Shown: positions 52,699-61,363, numbered from the stretch's first letter. The stretch is 62,668 bases of DNA from JAANXG01 sp963731035 (GCA_963731035.1 CAVSUY010000014.1:1-62668), one strand, 5' to 3'. Made by a program: numbers and translations. Notes: a model not told the origin generated them from the sequence alone.

Positions 52699-54026
52699 AA
52701 AAAGGCGCCATCGCCGCCCGAACAACGATCGGGCGCACCACCGCGTGGCTTCTGCCATTGCAGGCGATCCTGCGGATCGGCGAGGCCCTCTTCCCCCTGT
52801 TTCTCGCCGCATGGTTCGGCAGCAACTACCTGACCGACGTCTACGTCTTCTCCTACGCGTATTTCACATTTTGCGGGGCGCTTGTCTTTTCGGCCTTCCG
52901 CGACTCGGCCATCGTGCCCCTTATCATGGAGGTTCGGCGGTCGCAGCCCGAGGACCTGGGCCGGTTTCTCGGTTCGCTGATCTGTTACGCCGCGCTCCTG
53001 GGACTGGCGGCGGCTATCGTGACCGGCGGCATCGCGGCCGCCTGGTTTCCCTTCCGCTACCACGGGGCGCAGCAAGACCTGGCCCTCACCATGCTGCCGA
53101 TTTTCTGTGGCCACCTCCTCGTGGTGGTGCTGGAGTTCCTGTTGACCTCGGTGCTGCAGGCGATGCATCGGTTCGCGGCGGCACCCCTGGCCTCGGGTAT
53201 GGGGATGGTGGTCGCGCTGCTGGTGATGGGGCTCCTTCGTCACAGCCTCGGCGTACAAGCCATCGCGTGGGCGCATTTTCTCGGCGAGGTCGTCGCCTTG
53301 GGGATACTGGCGATCTGGACCTTCGGTCCCGTTGGCCTGCCGGTACGGCTCACCCTCGAACGTCTGGAGCCGCTGCGACGGTTTGCACGCGTGGCGGTAA
53401 GCCAGGTGGGGGCACAGGCTATCAACCGGGTGAATCCGCTCGTGGACCAGCTGTTCGCCGGGATGGTCGCTCTCGGCGGCGGCGGGACGCTGCTCAAGCT
53501 CACCTCGGATGTCGCCCTGGCGCCGGTATTCCTGCTCGCGGGCACCGTGCTGCCGGTGCTGCTGTCGCACCTGTCCGAAGACTTCCTCGACCAGGATCGA
53601 GTGCGGCTTGGCACCACTGTCCGCCAGACCCTGCTGACGGTGCTGCTGGTCTTCGGCGCGCTCGCAGGCTTGATGGTGGTCGCCGCCGATCCGATTCTGC
53701 GACTGCTCTATCTACGAGGTGAAATGACCGTTTCCAACATTCACGAGATGGTGAGGATCCTCACAATGCTGGCGCTCGGTCTCCCCTCTTATGCCGCTGC
53801 GCTGACCCTGACCCGGGTTCACGTGGCGGTCGGCAACACCCCATTGCTGTTGCCCATCGGAGCGGCGAGCGCAGGTTTCAACGTGGTCTTCAACCTGCTT
53901 CTATATCGTTGGCTGGGGATCCCGGGCATCGCCCTTTCCACTTCGCTGGTGAGCGTCGTGGTGGCGGGCCTGCTCTGGTATCGGCTCAGCCCGGTCCTGC
54001 AACCGGCTGCCGACGGACCCGGCTGA
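52695..54026 (+). CDS. MurJ/Wzx-like lipid flippase (MOP superfamily)
   Basis: About 443 residues and 12-14 TM helices. TM-rich segments include TTAWLLPLQAILRIGEALFP, LFLAAWFGSNYLTDVYVFS, FSAFRDSAIVPLIME and LLLPIGAASAGFNVVFNLLL. The general pattern matches MviN/MurJ-type polysaccharide flippases. It is translationally coupled to the upstream GT4 gene, suggesting export of a lipid-linked glycan made by this locus. Confidence 0.85.
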   Translation: MKKGAIAARTTIGRTTAWLLPLQAILRIGEALFPLFLAAWFGSNYLTDVYVFSYAYFTFCGALVFSAFRDSAIVPLIMEVRRSQPEDLGRFLGSLICYAALLGLAAAIVTGGIAAAWFPFRYHGAQQDLALTMLPIFCGHLLVVVLEFLLTSVLQAMHRFAAAPLASGMGMVVALLVMGLLRHSLGVQAIAWAHFLGEVVALGILAIWTFGPVGLPVRLTLERLEPLRRFARVAVSQVGAQAINRVNPLVDQLFAGMVALGGGGTLLKLTSDVALAPVFLLAGTVLPVLLSHLSEDFLDQDRVRLGTTVRQTLLTVLLVFGALAGLMVVAADPILRLLYLRGEMTVSNIHEMVRILTMLALGLPSYAAALTLTRVHVAVGNTPLLLPIGAASAGFNVVFNLLLYRWLGIPGIALSTSLVSVVVAGLLWYRLSPVLQPAADGPG

Positions 54027-54066
54027 ACGGTCCGGCTCATCCGGTATTCGGGCGGTCGGGAACGTC

Positions 54067-54828
54067 CTATCCGCCCATCGGAACGTCCGATTCCAGGAGC
54101 CCCCCTGGAGCCGGCGCGGGCACGCCCGTGACATCTCCCTGCACGGTCAGTCGCTTGTCGTGGAGGACGAATGCCTGACGGGTGTCGAGCGAGAGCCGGT
54201 CCAGAACGCGGTTCGTGCCTGCGCGCACGACCTCGCCATACATCACGGCGATGGAGTCCCGGTAGCGCCGGTACAGCCCACGCCACAGGATTCCCTGCGT
54301 GCGCGGATGGCGGTTCGCCAGGTGCCGCATCGAGCCCCGTGCCAGCGCGATCCACCGGTCGAAAAAGTAACGCCCGAACTCGTTGTTGCGGACCAGGATA
54401 AAACCGCCGTTTGGCGGACGCCAGGTCCGACAGGTTGCGAAACCGCCCCAGTCCAGGGGCAGCCAGAATCCGAAGCGCCGCGTAGCATCCGGGGCAAAGA
54501 GGACATCTTTGCCGGCATACGGTGCCACCAGGCGGTCGAGGCCAAAGCTTTCATCGACGACGAAGGTATCCGCATCGACCATGACCACCCAGTCAGCGCC
54601 TCCCGCCCGTTGGCGCTCGCGTACCATCTCCAGCCGGCTCCAGTTGATATGCAGGTCGGGGAGTATCTGGCGGTCGTACAGAAAGAAGTCGTAGCCGTGA
54701 TGCGCACAATAGCGCTCCCAGGACAGCCGCGTCGCCGCGGCATAGTGGTCGATTTCGGGCGTCGCCAACATGACCACTTCAAAACGTTCCGATCGTTGCC
54801 GCGCCTTTATCTCCGTTCGAGTCGTCAT
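54067..54828 (-). CDS. DxD glycosyltransferase (GT34/GMA12-like)
   Basis: The 253-residue protein has FEVVMLATPEIDHYAAATRL, SWERYCAHHGYDFFLYDRQI and DWVVMVDADTFVVDESFGLD, with the DxD motif VDADTF. PNGGFILVRNNEFGRYFFDR follows. This matches the galactosyl/mannosyl transferase family seen in GT34. It is convergent with the flippase gene and probably adds a sugar in the same glycan pathway. The ATG overlaps the stop of a short ORF upstream (54825-55031). Confidence 0.75.
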   Translation of the reverse strand: MTTRTEIKARQRSERFEVVMLATPEIDHYAAATRLSWERYCAHHGYDFFLYDRQILPDLHINWSRLEMVRERQRAGGADWVVMVDADTFVVDESFGLDRLVAPYAGKDVLFAPDATRRFGFWLPLDWGGFATCRTWRPPNGGFILVRNNEFGRYFFDRWIALARGSMRHLANRHPRTQGILWRGLYRRYRDSIAVMYGEVVRAGTNRVLDRLSLDTRQAFVLHDKRLTVQGDVTGVPAPAPGGLLESDVPMGG

Positions 54829-55031
54829 CTGAGTCCCTCTTCGTCAATCGGTGCCGCACGGCTGAGTCGCCCACGGAGCTGTTCGAAACGATATCCGAGC
54901 GGGCGGGCGGCTCCACCACTCGAGATCACCGGACGCCTTGCGTAGCGGCTGTATTCCTCAAAGGGTTTCGCTCGACCCTGATCCAGGCCGGGGCCGGCTC
55001 GATCCGAGACTGCGGCGCATGTACACAACAT
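54825..55031 (-). CDS. Short ORF upstream of the DxD glycosyltransferase, uncertain
   Basis: A frame of 68 codons from the ATG at 55031 overlaps the glycosyltransferase start (ATGA). It ends PLGYRFEQLRGRLSRAAPID then EEGLR, with an unremarkable but gene-like Arg/Ala/Gly composition. Tight coupling suggests it may be a real small gene or the relic of a longer one. No family was recognised, and chance overlap is possible. Confidence 0.3.
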   Translation of the reverse strand: MLCTCAAVSDRAGPGLDQGRAKPFEEYSRYARRPVISSGGAARPLGYRFEQLRGRLSRAAPIDEEGLR

Positions 55032-55162
55032 GGAGATCCCCACGCGGATTGTCTTTTAGGTTGTATTGTAGGTATTGTTTCGCGGAAAGAGGAAAAACGC
55101 GAATACGGCGCGCGCGCCAATTCTTCACTCATGGGCGCACGCGTCCAGAGTGCGTTCATACC

Positions 55163-55191
55163 AGTCAAACTTTAAGTCCGTCAAACTTTAA
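55163..55191. repeat. Direct repeat GTCAAACTTTAAG x2
   Basis: Two identical 13-bp copies (55163-55175 and 55179-55191) are separated by TCC, so the copies are 16 bp apart centre to centre. They lie in the 439-bp stretch 55032-55470 between the short ORF and the permease gene. That stretch otherwise shows no coding or RNA signal I can identify. Confidence 0.7.
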
Positions 55192-55470
55192 GATAAGCTG
55201 AAGACCCCTCCCGGGGATGCACTATGAGATTCCTGGACGGAGGCGGGGCCGTGAGACACCACCCGTCACCGTCATGACCCGGGCAGCGATTGATTCAGTA
55301 TCCAATCTGTTGCCAGGGGCTGCTCACCAGGAGCCTTATAACCTGGTCCCTCGATACGCGGCGCGACAGGACACTGGCATCGTTGCTGCCCGGCGCGCCG
55401 GCGGTGGGCCATTGGTCCGAGCACGTTATCAAGGCTATCCTGCCCCGTGGCTCGTGTTCATGTGACCCGC

Positions 55471-56520
55471 CTATCCGAACAACGAATATAGCACACCGGT
55501 CAGGACGGATCCGGTGAACCCGAGCAGCAGATAGGCCGCGAATACCGGCCGCCGGACCAGCACGGCGACGGCCATCGCCGCCGGTATGGACGACACGGCG
55601 CCGGCGGTCATGAAAGCCATTGCCGCCCCCGGATTCATCCCCATCTCGATCAGGCCGGCCACCAGCGGAATCGCCGCATAGCCGTTGAGGTAGGCCGGAA
55701 TGCCCACCGCCGCTGCCAATGGGATCTCGTACCATGCTCCCGAGCCCAGCAGCCGTACCACGAGCTCGGACGGCAGGTACGCGTTCATCAGGCTCTCCAG
55801 GAAGAATGCCAGCAGCAGCCACTTGCCCAGAAACAGAGCGCTCACCCGGAACTCATCAAGGAAGCTCTGGCGGCGTTCCGAGGACCGCCAGAAACGCCAG
55901 GCGACCGGACCCTGCGGCAGGCCGGTGGAACATCCGGCTGCCTGATCTTCCCGTAAAGGCACGGCAAAGGTCTTCGAAGATGCAAACAGGTGGACTGCGT
56001 AGCCCGACAGCAAACCCATCAAGATTGTAGCGGCGGTCTTGGCAACGGCGAATTCAGGGCTCACCCCGGCGGCCGTCAGGACGAACATTTCCGGATCCAT
56101 CACCGGGGAAGCGATCCAGAATGCCATGACCGGCGCCAGTGGAACCCGGGCTCGAAGCAGGCCCGCTATGACGGGCACCACGCCGCAGGAGCAGAACGGA
56201 GACAATGCTCCGGCGACGGCGGCAATCGAGATGCTACGCGCAGGACGGCCCGCGAAAGCCCCCGCAATCAGCCGGTCGGCTCCCGTCGCCCGCGACAACG
56301 CGGCCAGGCTTACGGCAACCAGGAGAAAAGGCAGGATGCCGGCAAGGGATCGCAGCGCGAAGTCCAGGCTGTTCCACGCTTGTCCCATGTCGACAATCGC
56401 CAGGATGACAAGGCCAGCGAGAAGCGCGACGACAACCCGGTCCGTGAGCGCGGCGGAGATCTGGCGCTTGACGACGGAGACAGCCGTCCAGAAGCGCGGC
56501 AGGGCAAGAACTGTATTCAT
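55471..56520 (-). CDS. ArsP/SO_0444-like permease (DUF318)
   Basis: The 349-residue, 8-10 TM protein carries the conserved SPFCSCGVVPVIAGLL motif in one TM helix. A second conserved half (ILVRRPVFAAYLLLGFTG; NPGAAMAFMTAGAVSSIP) follows. DUF318 permeases include ArsP for trivalent organoarsenicals and Cu/Zn-linked exporters. The gene lies 41 bp downstream of an ArsR-type repressor, so metal(loid) response is plausible. The start MNTVLALPRFWTAVSVVKRQ was chosen; upstream codons give no better start. Confidence 0.85.
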   Translation of the reverse strand: MNTVLALPRFWTAVSVVKRQISAALTDRVVVALLAGLVILAIVDMGQAWNSLDFALRSLAGILPFLLVAVSLAALSRATGADRLIAGAFAGRPARSISIAAVAGALSPFCSCGVVPVIAGLLRARVPLAPVMAFWIASPVMDPEMFVLTAAGVSPEFAVAKTAATILMGLLSGYAVHLFASSKTFAVPLREDQAAGCSTGLPQGPVAWRFWRSSERRQSFLDEFRVSALFLGKWLLLAFFLESLMNAYLPSELVVRLLGSGAWYEIPLAAAVGIPAYLNGYAAIPLVAGLIEMGMNPGAAMAFMTAGAVSSIPAAMAVAVLVRRPVFAAYLLLGFTGSVLTGVLYSLFG

Positions 56521-56561
56521 TTCTTTATTCCAGATATATCGAAATATGGGCGGAAAAAAAT

Positions 56562-56876
56562 TTATGCGGCGCGATTCGACCTTGCGTCCGCGCAGCACTG
56601 TTCGGTAAGAAACCTGACCGCGTCATCCATGGTCTTGTAGTTCATGACGCAGAACAAGGTGGTTCCCTCCCGGCGCTGATCCAACAGGCCGACCTGCCTG
56701 AGGTGGCTGATATGGTGGGACAAGGTGGATCCGGGGATGCCGAGGCGATCTTGAAGGTCACCCACGGTCAAGCCCTCCTCGCCGGCCTTGACCAGATGGC
56801 GCACGATCTTCAATCGTGTCTCGTTGCCCAACTGGGCCATTAGTCCTGCGGCTGTTTGCAGTTTCATAGTTGCCAC
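56562..56876 (-). CDS. ArsR family metal-responsive transcriptional regulator
   Basis: The 104-residue winged-helix repressor has LMAQLGNETRLKIVRHLVKA, GLTVGDLQDRLGIPGSTLSH and HISHLRQVGLLDQRREGTTL. A C-terminal pair of cysteines (LTEQCCADARSNRAA) may form a metal or arsenite site, while the ELCVCDL motif of classical ArsR is absent. It probably represses itself and the downstream permease, with a palindromic operator at 56901. The start could also be 56867 (MKLQTA). Confidence 0.9.
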   Translation of the reverse strand: MATMKLQTAAGLMAQLGNETRLKIVRHLVKAGEEGLTVGDLQDRLGIPGSTLSHHISHLRQVGLLDQRREGTTLFCVMNYKTMDDAVRFLTEQCCADARSNRAA

Positions 56877-56900
56877 GTTCCTCTACTGCTTTTCTATTTT

Positions 56901-56916
56901 TCTAGAATATTCGAAT
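56901..56916. promoter_or_regulatory. Palindromic ArsR-type operator candidate
   Basis: TCTAGAATATTCGAAT (56901-56916) contains TCTAGA, GAATATTC and ATTCGAAT, overlapping perfect palindromes in a short AT-rich patch 25 bp upstream of the ArsR start. Confidence 0.45.
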
Positions 56917-57190
56917 CCTTGAGGCGTGTCAACACCCAGGAAGCGACATGCCCGGGTCCGCCGCCATGGGAGACTCCTAATGTACCCCGCCTGAAATGAT
57001 GCAAATGATTTCAGGCTGGGATGACGGTGGCCCCGATCCGCAAACGGGCGCCGCCGGGGTCTTTTTCAGCGCACCCCGATATCGGGGGCGACTGAAAAAG
57101 GCCCCGGCGGCGCCCTTTCGATGCTCTATCGAACAATCCAACCCGGATCGGCAAGCCGCCGATAAGTTACAGACTGTTTGACGGGGTGCA

Positions 57191-58231
57191 TTAGCCTCTG
57201 AGAGCCTCGAGCTGCGCCGGATAGCCGCGCGGATCGACGGCGACGTCGACCAACACCGGTCCGGGAGCGCGGCGGCGTTCGTCAACGCCGCTTCAAGCTG
57301 CACTGCCCCCGATCCCACACGCAAGCCCTTGACGCCCAAGCCCTCCGCAACCGCAGCGAAGTCCGCTCGCGGATAGCGGGTGCCCCGGGCCGGCTCCCGA
57401 CGCCGCTGCTGCTTGATGTCGATCAGCGACAGACGCGCATCGTTGTAGACGATCACCTTTACCGGCAGCCCGAGCCGCGCCGCGGTCGCAAGTTCCGCCA
57501 GCGTCATCGCCATGCCGCCATCGCCGGTGAGAGCAACCACCGGACGCTCGGGCTCCACGAGCGCCGAAGCGATCGCCGCGGGCAGCGCGAATCCCATGGT
57601 CGAGAGGCCGTTGGACTTGAGCACGTCGTGTGGCGCCCGTGCGCGCCAGAACGTCATGGCGGCAAACATGTGTGCGCCGGAGTCGACCGCGGCACGCGTG
57701 CCGATAGGAAATGCCGCCTGAACGGCGCGGGTAAGCGACGCAGGTGGCGTCCACTGCCTGGAGTCGCCGGCTCATCCGGACGAGAGGCGCATACAGCGCT
57801 TTCTGATCGAAGACCTGGTGGCTGGAAGTCCCAGGCGCGGGCGTGCGCGCATCGCTCAACACCAGCAGCGGTGCCTTCTCGAGGGAGGCATAGGCAGCTG
57901 CGTTGACGGCGCTCGCGGCCCCGGGCCCGATGCCCGTCAGCAGCACGCCCGGGGCGTCCGTCAGTTCCCCCGTCACCGCAGCCATGATGCCGCCCGCAGT
58001 CTCCGTGCCGGTGAGAATGAAGTCGAGCCCGCAGTCGGCACCGGAGGCGATCACGTCGAGCGACGAGCCGCCGCCCGGGATCCCGAACAGATACTTCACT
58101 CCCGCAGTGGCCAGCGTCTCTGTCAGAAATCGCGCGAGGGAACGTTGTGGCGGGGCTTCCGGCAAGGCGTGTTCCTTCAGTCCTGATGCGCTGACATGGT
58201 CCGGTCGCGCTTTCCGCCACGCGGCCACCAA
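57191..58231 (-). pseudogene. Thiamine-diphosphate enzyme (acetolactate synthase-like) lacking the middle domain, frameshifted
   Basis: The N-terminal PYR domain is clear: KYLFGIPGGGSSLDVIASGA, FILTGTETAGGIMAAVTGEL with the catalytic Glu, and GIGPGAASAVNAAAYASLEK. The C-terminal PP domain has STMGFALPAAIASALVEPER, GDGGMAMTLAELATAARLGL and VKVIVYNDARLSL. About 150 residues of the usual middle domain are absent; ASLTRAVQAAF passes almost directly into AHMFAAMTFW. Two one-base frameshifts are needed, near 57738 and near 57263; the latter restores PVLVDVAVDPRGYPAQL to the stop at 57191. The start (TTG at 58231) is uncertain. ThDP enzymes without a middle domain exist, such as the sulfopyruvate decarboxylase type, so a functional compact enzyme with sequencing indels remains possible. 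Confidence 0.6.
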
Positions 58232-58270
58232 CGGGGAGCCACCCTGCCCGACCGGCGAACGCCGTCGCGA

Positions 58271-58567
58271 TCAGGCGGCGAGCTCTGCCTGCACGACAGT
58301 TTGATTTCGTCCCCGATCCCTGGCTGCGTAAATGCATCGATGCCGAGCATGATCACCGGGTGCGGGTAGCTGCTGAGCCCCGCCGGCACAGTAGAACACC
58401 GACATCAGGAGCAAATAGAACATGGCGTTCTCAACGCCGTGGCAGGCGAGATACATGAGCACGACATTGTAAATGAACGCCAGGAAGAGGCGCTGATAAT
58501 ACACCGAGCGTGGCACCCTCCGCGCATTCCTTCCGCGCTGCGCTCGAGCAATTGTCGTCGACCGCAA
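58271..58567 (-). pseudogene. Relic of a membrane-anchored GGDEF protein
   Basis: The last 25 codons of this frame (ARHRCIYAARDRGRNQTVVQ then AELAA) match the C-terminal end of GGDEF diguanylate cyclase domains, normally ADxxLYxAKxxGRN. They are joined to hydrophobic sequence (FLAFIYNVVLMYLACHGVEN; AMFYLLLMSVFYCAGGAQ) that reads like two TM helices. The GGDEF core itself is absent. An internal deletion of a MASE-GGDEF gene is the simplest explanation. Confidence 0.4.
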
Positions 58568-58717
58568 AGACCGGTCCCGGCGTTGCGAGGGAAGGAGAAA
58601 AGCCGGCGGGTTATGATGTGCCCTGCCGCCACCCTTTCATGGCGCCGAGGGGCCGCAGACCGTTTGCGTCAGGCGGGGGCGAACCGCGGCCCCGAAGTCT
58701 CAAATTTCGTGCGAAAT

Positions 58718-58984
58718 ATGATATTGTCGCTCGCCCCATTCCACCGGGAGGCCAAGATCCGGGAGCGCTTCGAGCGCAGCCTCGAGAATCTCGTCACCCT
58801 GATTCCCTGCCTCCATGAGCTGATGCTGTTCGACAACAGCGTCGACGTGGAGCTGCCGAAGGGCCAGGCACCGCGGATTCGTGTCCTGCTCCATGTCCGT
58901 GACGGAAACATCATCACCAGCGTCGGCCTCTCCGAGGTCCCGGAGTGGGCCAAACCGGTGTTCGCTGCGTTCATGGTCCGGTAG
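58718..58984 (+). CDS. Small hypothetical protein
   Basis: The 88-residue frame starts MILSLAPFHREAKIRERFER and contains SLENLVTLIPCLHELMLFDN and RVLLHVRDGNIITSVGLSEV. No family was recognised. The codon use resembles neighbouring genes. The ATG is immediately preceded by the palindrome ATTTCG-TG-CGAAAT (58704-58717) instead of a Shine-Dalgarno. The start is therefore uncertain; an upstream ATG at 58613 is possible. Confidence 0.5.
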   Translation: MILSLAPFHREAKIRERFERSLENLVTLIPCLHELMLFDNSVDVELPKGQAPRIRVLLHVRDGNIITSVGLSEVPEWAKPVFAAFMVR

Positions 58985-59063
58985 GAGATTCCGCCATCTT
59001 ACATCCATCGAGTGTTCCGGCCGCTTCGGGCATCCTCGAAACCGGTGAGCAAACAGCCCTCCC

Positions 59064-59951
59064 ATGAAACCAGGCCCATCCCCCCATACACGCGGCTTCG
59101 TGATCACGGTGACGGGCGTACTGATATTATGCCCGGATACCCTGCTGATTCGCCTGGCAGAGGCGCAGGGCCTCGACCAGTGGACCATTGCGTTCTGGCG
59201 GGGCATCTTCACCAGCGCCGGTATCCTGGTTTTCTATCGATGCCTGCAAGGCAAAGGAGCCTTGAGGGAGGGCCTGCGGCTCGATGCCTGGATGATTCTC
59301 GCCGCCCTGCTCATGGCCGTGCAGGCATTGGCGTTCGTGCTGTCCGTGGCCAACACGGCAGTCGCCAACACGCTGGTCATCATAGCGACCGGGCCCTTAT
59401 TCACGGCACTGCTTGCGTGGCTGTTCACCGAGGAGCGACCTCCCCTGCGGACCTGGATCACCATCGCCGCGGCCTTGTTGGGCATGCTTGTCATCTTCCA
59501 CCACGATCTGAACAGCAAAGGCCTGTTCGGCGACGCACTGGCCCTGGTGTCCGCCATCGGCCTCGGCGGCACGTTCGTCATAGTCCGGCACCGCAAAGCG
59601 GTCAACATGATGCCGGCGATGTCCGCGGGAATGTTCCTCTCGGCACTGGCCGTTCTGCCCGCGACGGCGCCGCTTGCTATCAATGCCGGGGGGCTGGGCT
59701 TTCTGGTGCTGCAGGGACTGCTGGTAATGCCCTTATCCTTCGGTCTGCTGACACTCGGTCCGCGCTATCTTCCGGCGCCCGAGGTCAGCCTCCTGCTGCT
59801 GATGGAAACCGTTCTTGCTCCCTGGATCGTCTGGATGGCCATCGGAGAACCCGTCTCGAATACCACGGCCCTCGGGGGCGCCGTCATACTGATCGCGTTG
59901 GCCGTGAACGCCGTGCTGGGCCTGACCGGACGCGCGCACTCCGCCGAGTGA
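59064..59951 (+). CDS. EamA/DMT family transporter
   Basis: About 295 residues and ten TM helices in two EamA repeats. Segments include ITVTGVLILCPDTLLIRLAE, FWRGIFTSAGILVFYRCLQ, VANTLVIIATGPLFTALLAW and LYLPAPEVSLLLLMETVLAP-like (RYLPAPEVSLLLLMETVLAP) in the second half. The family exports metabolites across the inner membrane, and the substrate here is unknown. Confidence 0.92.
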   Translation: MKPGPSPHTRGFVITVTGVLILCPDTLLIRLAEAQGLDQWTIAFWRGIFTSAGILVFYRCLQGKGALREGLRLDAWMILAALLMAVQALAFVLSVANTAVANTLVIIATGPLFTALLAWLFTEERPPLRTWITIAAALLGMLVIFHHDLNSKGLFGDALALVSAIGLGGTFVIVRHRKAVNMMPAMSAGMFLSALAVLPATAPLAINAGGLGFLVLQGLLVMPLSFGLLTLGPRYLPAPEVSLLLLMETVLAPWIVWMAIGEPVSNTTALGGAVILIALAVNAVLGLTGRAHSAE

Positions 59952-60024
59952 CCATCCCTTCTCGTCTCACGGGCGCAGCCGGATCAAGTCGATGGGTGCC
60001 CTTGTTTTTCTTATTTTTAGTGCG

Positions 60025-60852
60025 TCAGAGCCGCTGCGGGTTCTTCTCCGCCCCCGCATAGAGCACGTCGCGCATCGCCTTCGCCGCCTGCGCGTGGAAC
60101 GATACCGCAACCGGATCGAAGTCCCGCGCCGGCACCGGCGTCGGCTCGAAGTTGCCGTACCGGTCCTCGCCGCGCACCACCGCCGCACAATCCCAGCTCC
60201 CCACGACCTGCTCGGTCTGCGGCGGCATGAAGTGCATCGACACGCCGATGCGCCGGTCACCCGTCGGGTTGGGTCCCGAGCCGTGCGCCAGGCAATAGTT
60301 GTGGAGCGACATCTCGCCGGCCTTGAGCGGCATGCTCACCGCCTGCGACTCATCGATCTCCTTGATCGCCTGGCCGCGCGTGAGCATGTTGTCCTCCTGG
60401 TAGGTGTCCTCGTGTTCCAGCGTGCGGCCCAGGTGTGATCCGGGCAGCACGCTCATGCATCCCGCCTCGACGCTCGCGTCGGAGATCGCGAACCACGCGG
60501 TGACCACGTTGCGGGAAGACAGGCCCCAATAGGTGTTGTCCTGGTGCCAGGACACGTAACTCTTCGAGCCCGCGTCCTTGATCCAGAAGATGGTGCTCCA
60601 GCACAGGATGTCCGGCCCGATCAGCTGCTCGATGGGGTCGAGCACGCGCGGATCGCGGATCAGGTCGTCCAGCCACTTGAAAAGGAGGAAAGCACGGCTC
60701 CGCTGTACCGCCTGAAGTTTTCCGCCCTGGGTCGCCTCATAGGCCTCGAGCTGCTTGCGCAGGCCCAGTGCCTCAGCGGCTGGCATGACAGGCACGGGGA
60801 AAATGTAGCCGTCAGTTTGGTACTGTGCGAGCTGCTCGACCGAGAGCGGCAT
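60025..60852 (-). CDS. Phytanoyl-CoA dioxygenase family protein (Fe(II)/2-oxoglutarate-dependent)
   Basis: The 275-residue protein shows the 2-His-1-Asp facial triad: HxD in YVSWHQDNTYW and a distal His in MSLHNYCLAHGSGPNPTGDR. The Arg of RRIGVSMHFMPPQTE would bind 2-oxoglutarate. The PhyH family hydroxylates small molecules or acyl-CoAs. The start MPLSVEQLAQYQTDGYIFPV is typical. The substrate is not predictable from context. Confidence 0.9.
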   Translation of the reverse strand: MPLSVEQLAQYQTDGYIFPVPVMPAAEALGLRKQLEAYEATQGGKLQAVQRSRAFLLFKWLDDLIRDPRVLDPIEQLIGPDILCWSTIFWIKDAGSKSYVSWHQDNTYWGLSSRNVVTAWFAISDASVEAGCMSVLPGSHLGRTLEHEDTYQEDNMLTRGQAIKEIDESQAVSMPLKAGEMSLHNYCLAHGSGPNPTGDRRIGVSMHFMPPQTEQVVGSWDCAAVVRGEDRYGNFEPTPVPARDFDPVAVSFHAQAAKAMRDVLYAGAEKNPQRL

Positions 60853-61022
60853 AGGAACCCTCCTCGAAACGCGTGATATCTAAATCCGACCTCCTCATCG
60901 TCGGATACAGCACCGCGCTGTCAGTGGGCGATTTCGATGCATCCACGATGATGGCGGCCATCGCTTTGCTAGGCGGCCGCAAGCCTGCTGTGGTCCGCTC
61001 GAGGACATTGTACCTCGAAACA

Positions 61023-61099
61023 TGGCGTCCCCAAGGGGATTCGAACCCCTGTTGCCGGCGTGAAAGGCCGGTGTCCTAGGCCGACTAGACGATGGGGAC
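61023..61099 (-). tRNA. tRNA-Glu (TTC)
   Basis: The minus strand gives GTCCCCATCGTCTAGTCGGC ... CGGCCTTTCACGCCG ... GGTTCGAATCCC ... GGGGACGCCA. The 7-bp acceptor stem closes, the anticodon loop is CTTTCAC (anticodon TTC), the T loop is TTCGAAT, and CCA is genomically encoded. Length 77. Confidence 0.97.
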
Positions 61100-61118
61100 C
61101 TGAGGTCTTGTTGTAATT

Positions 61119-61194
61119 TGGTGGAGCCAGGCGGGATCGAACCGCCGACCTCAACACTGCCAGTGTTGCGCTCTCCCAGCTGAGCTATGGCCCC
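61119..61194 (-). tRNA. tRNA-Ala (GGC)
   Basis: The minus strand reads GGGGCCATAGCTCAGCTGGG ... CAACACTGGCAGTGTTG ... GGTTCGATCCCGCCTGGCTC then CACCA. The anticodon loop is CTGGCAG (anticodon GGC), the acceptor stem closes with one G-T pair, and CCA is encoded. It is 19 bp upstream of tRNA-Glu and co-transcribed with it. Confidence 0.97.
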
Positions 61195-61233
61195 ACGTAT
61201 TCAAGCGGGGAACTACCCCGGAGGGTGGCGTAC

Positions 61234-61261
61234 TTTATAGCCTCGGGACACAAGGGGTCAA
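61234..61261 (-). promoter_or_regulatory. Sigma70 promoter of the tRNA-Ala/tRNA-Glu transcript
   Basis: On the minus strand TTGACC (61261-61256) and TATAAA (61239-61234) are 16 bp apart, followed by a GC-rich discriminator. The start would be about 30 bp before tRNA-Ala. Confidence 0.7.
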
Positions 61262-61280
61262 GCGCCTCCAGACCCGGGAA

Positions 61281-61309
61281 TTGACCCTTTCCGCCGCCGA
61301 TCGTACACT
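61281..61309 (+). promoter_or_regulatory. Sigma70 promoter of tRNA-Val
   Basis: TTGACC (61281-61286) and TACACT (61304-61309) are 17 bp apart, 54 bp upstream of the mature tRNA-Val 5' end. Confidence 0.55.
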
Positions 61310-61363
61310 CTCCCCTTCCATCCGGAACCACCCCCAGAGGCCCGATCCACGGGTCCAGGCAGT

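Noticed and set aside
60873..61079. Short plus-strand frame before the tRNA genes
   Set aside because: It runs into tRNA-Glu and shows no family or ribosome-binding site.
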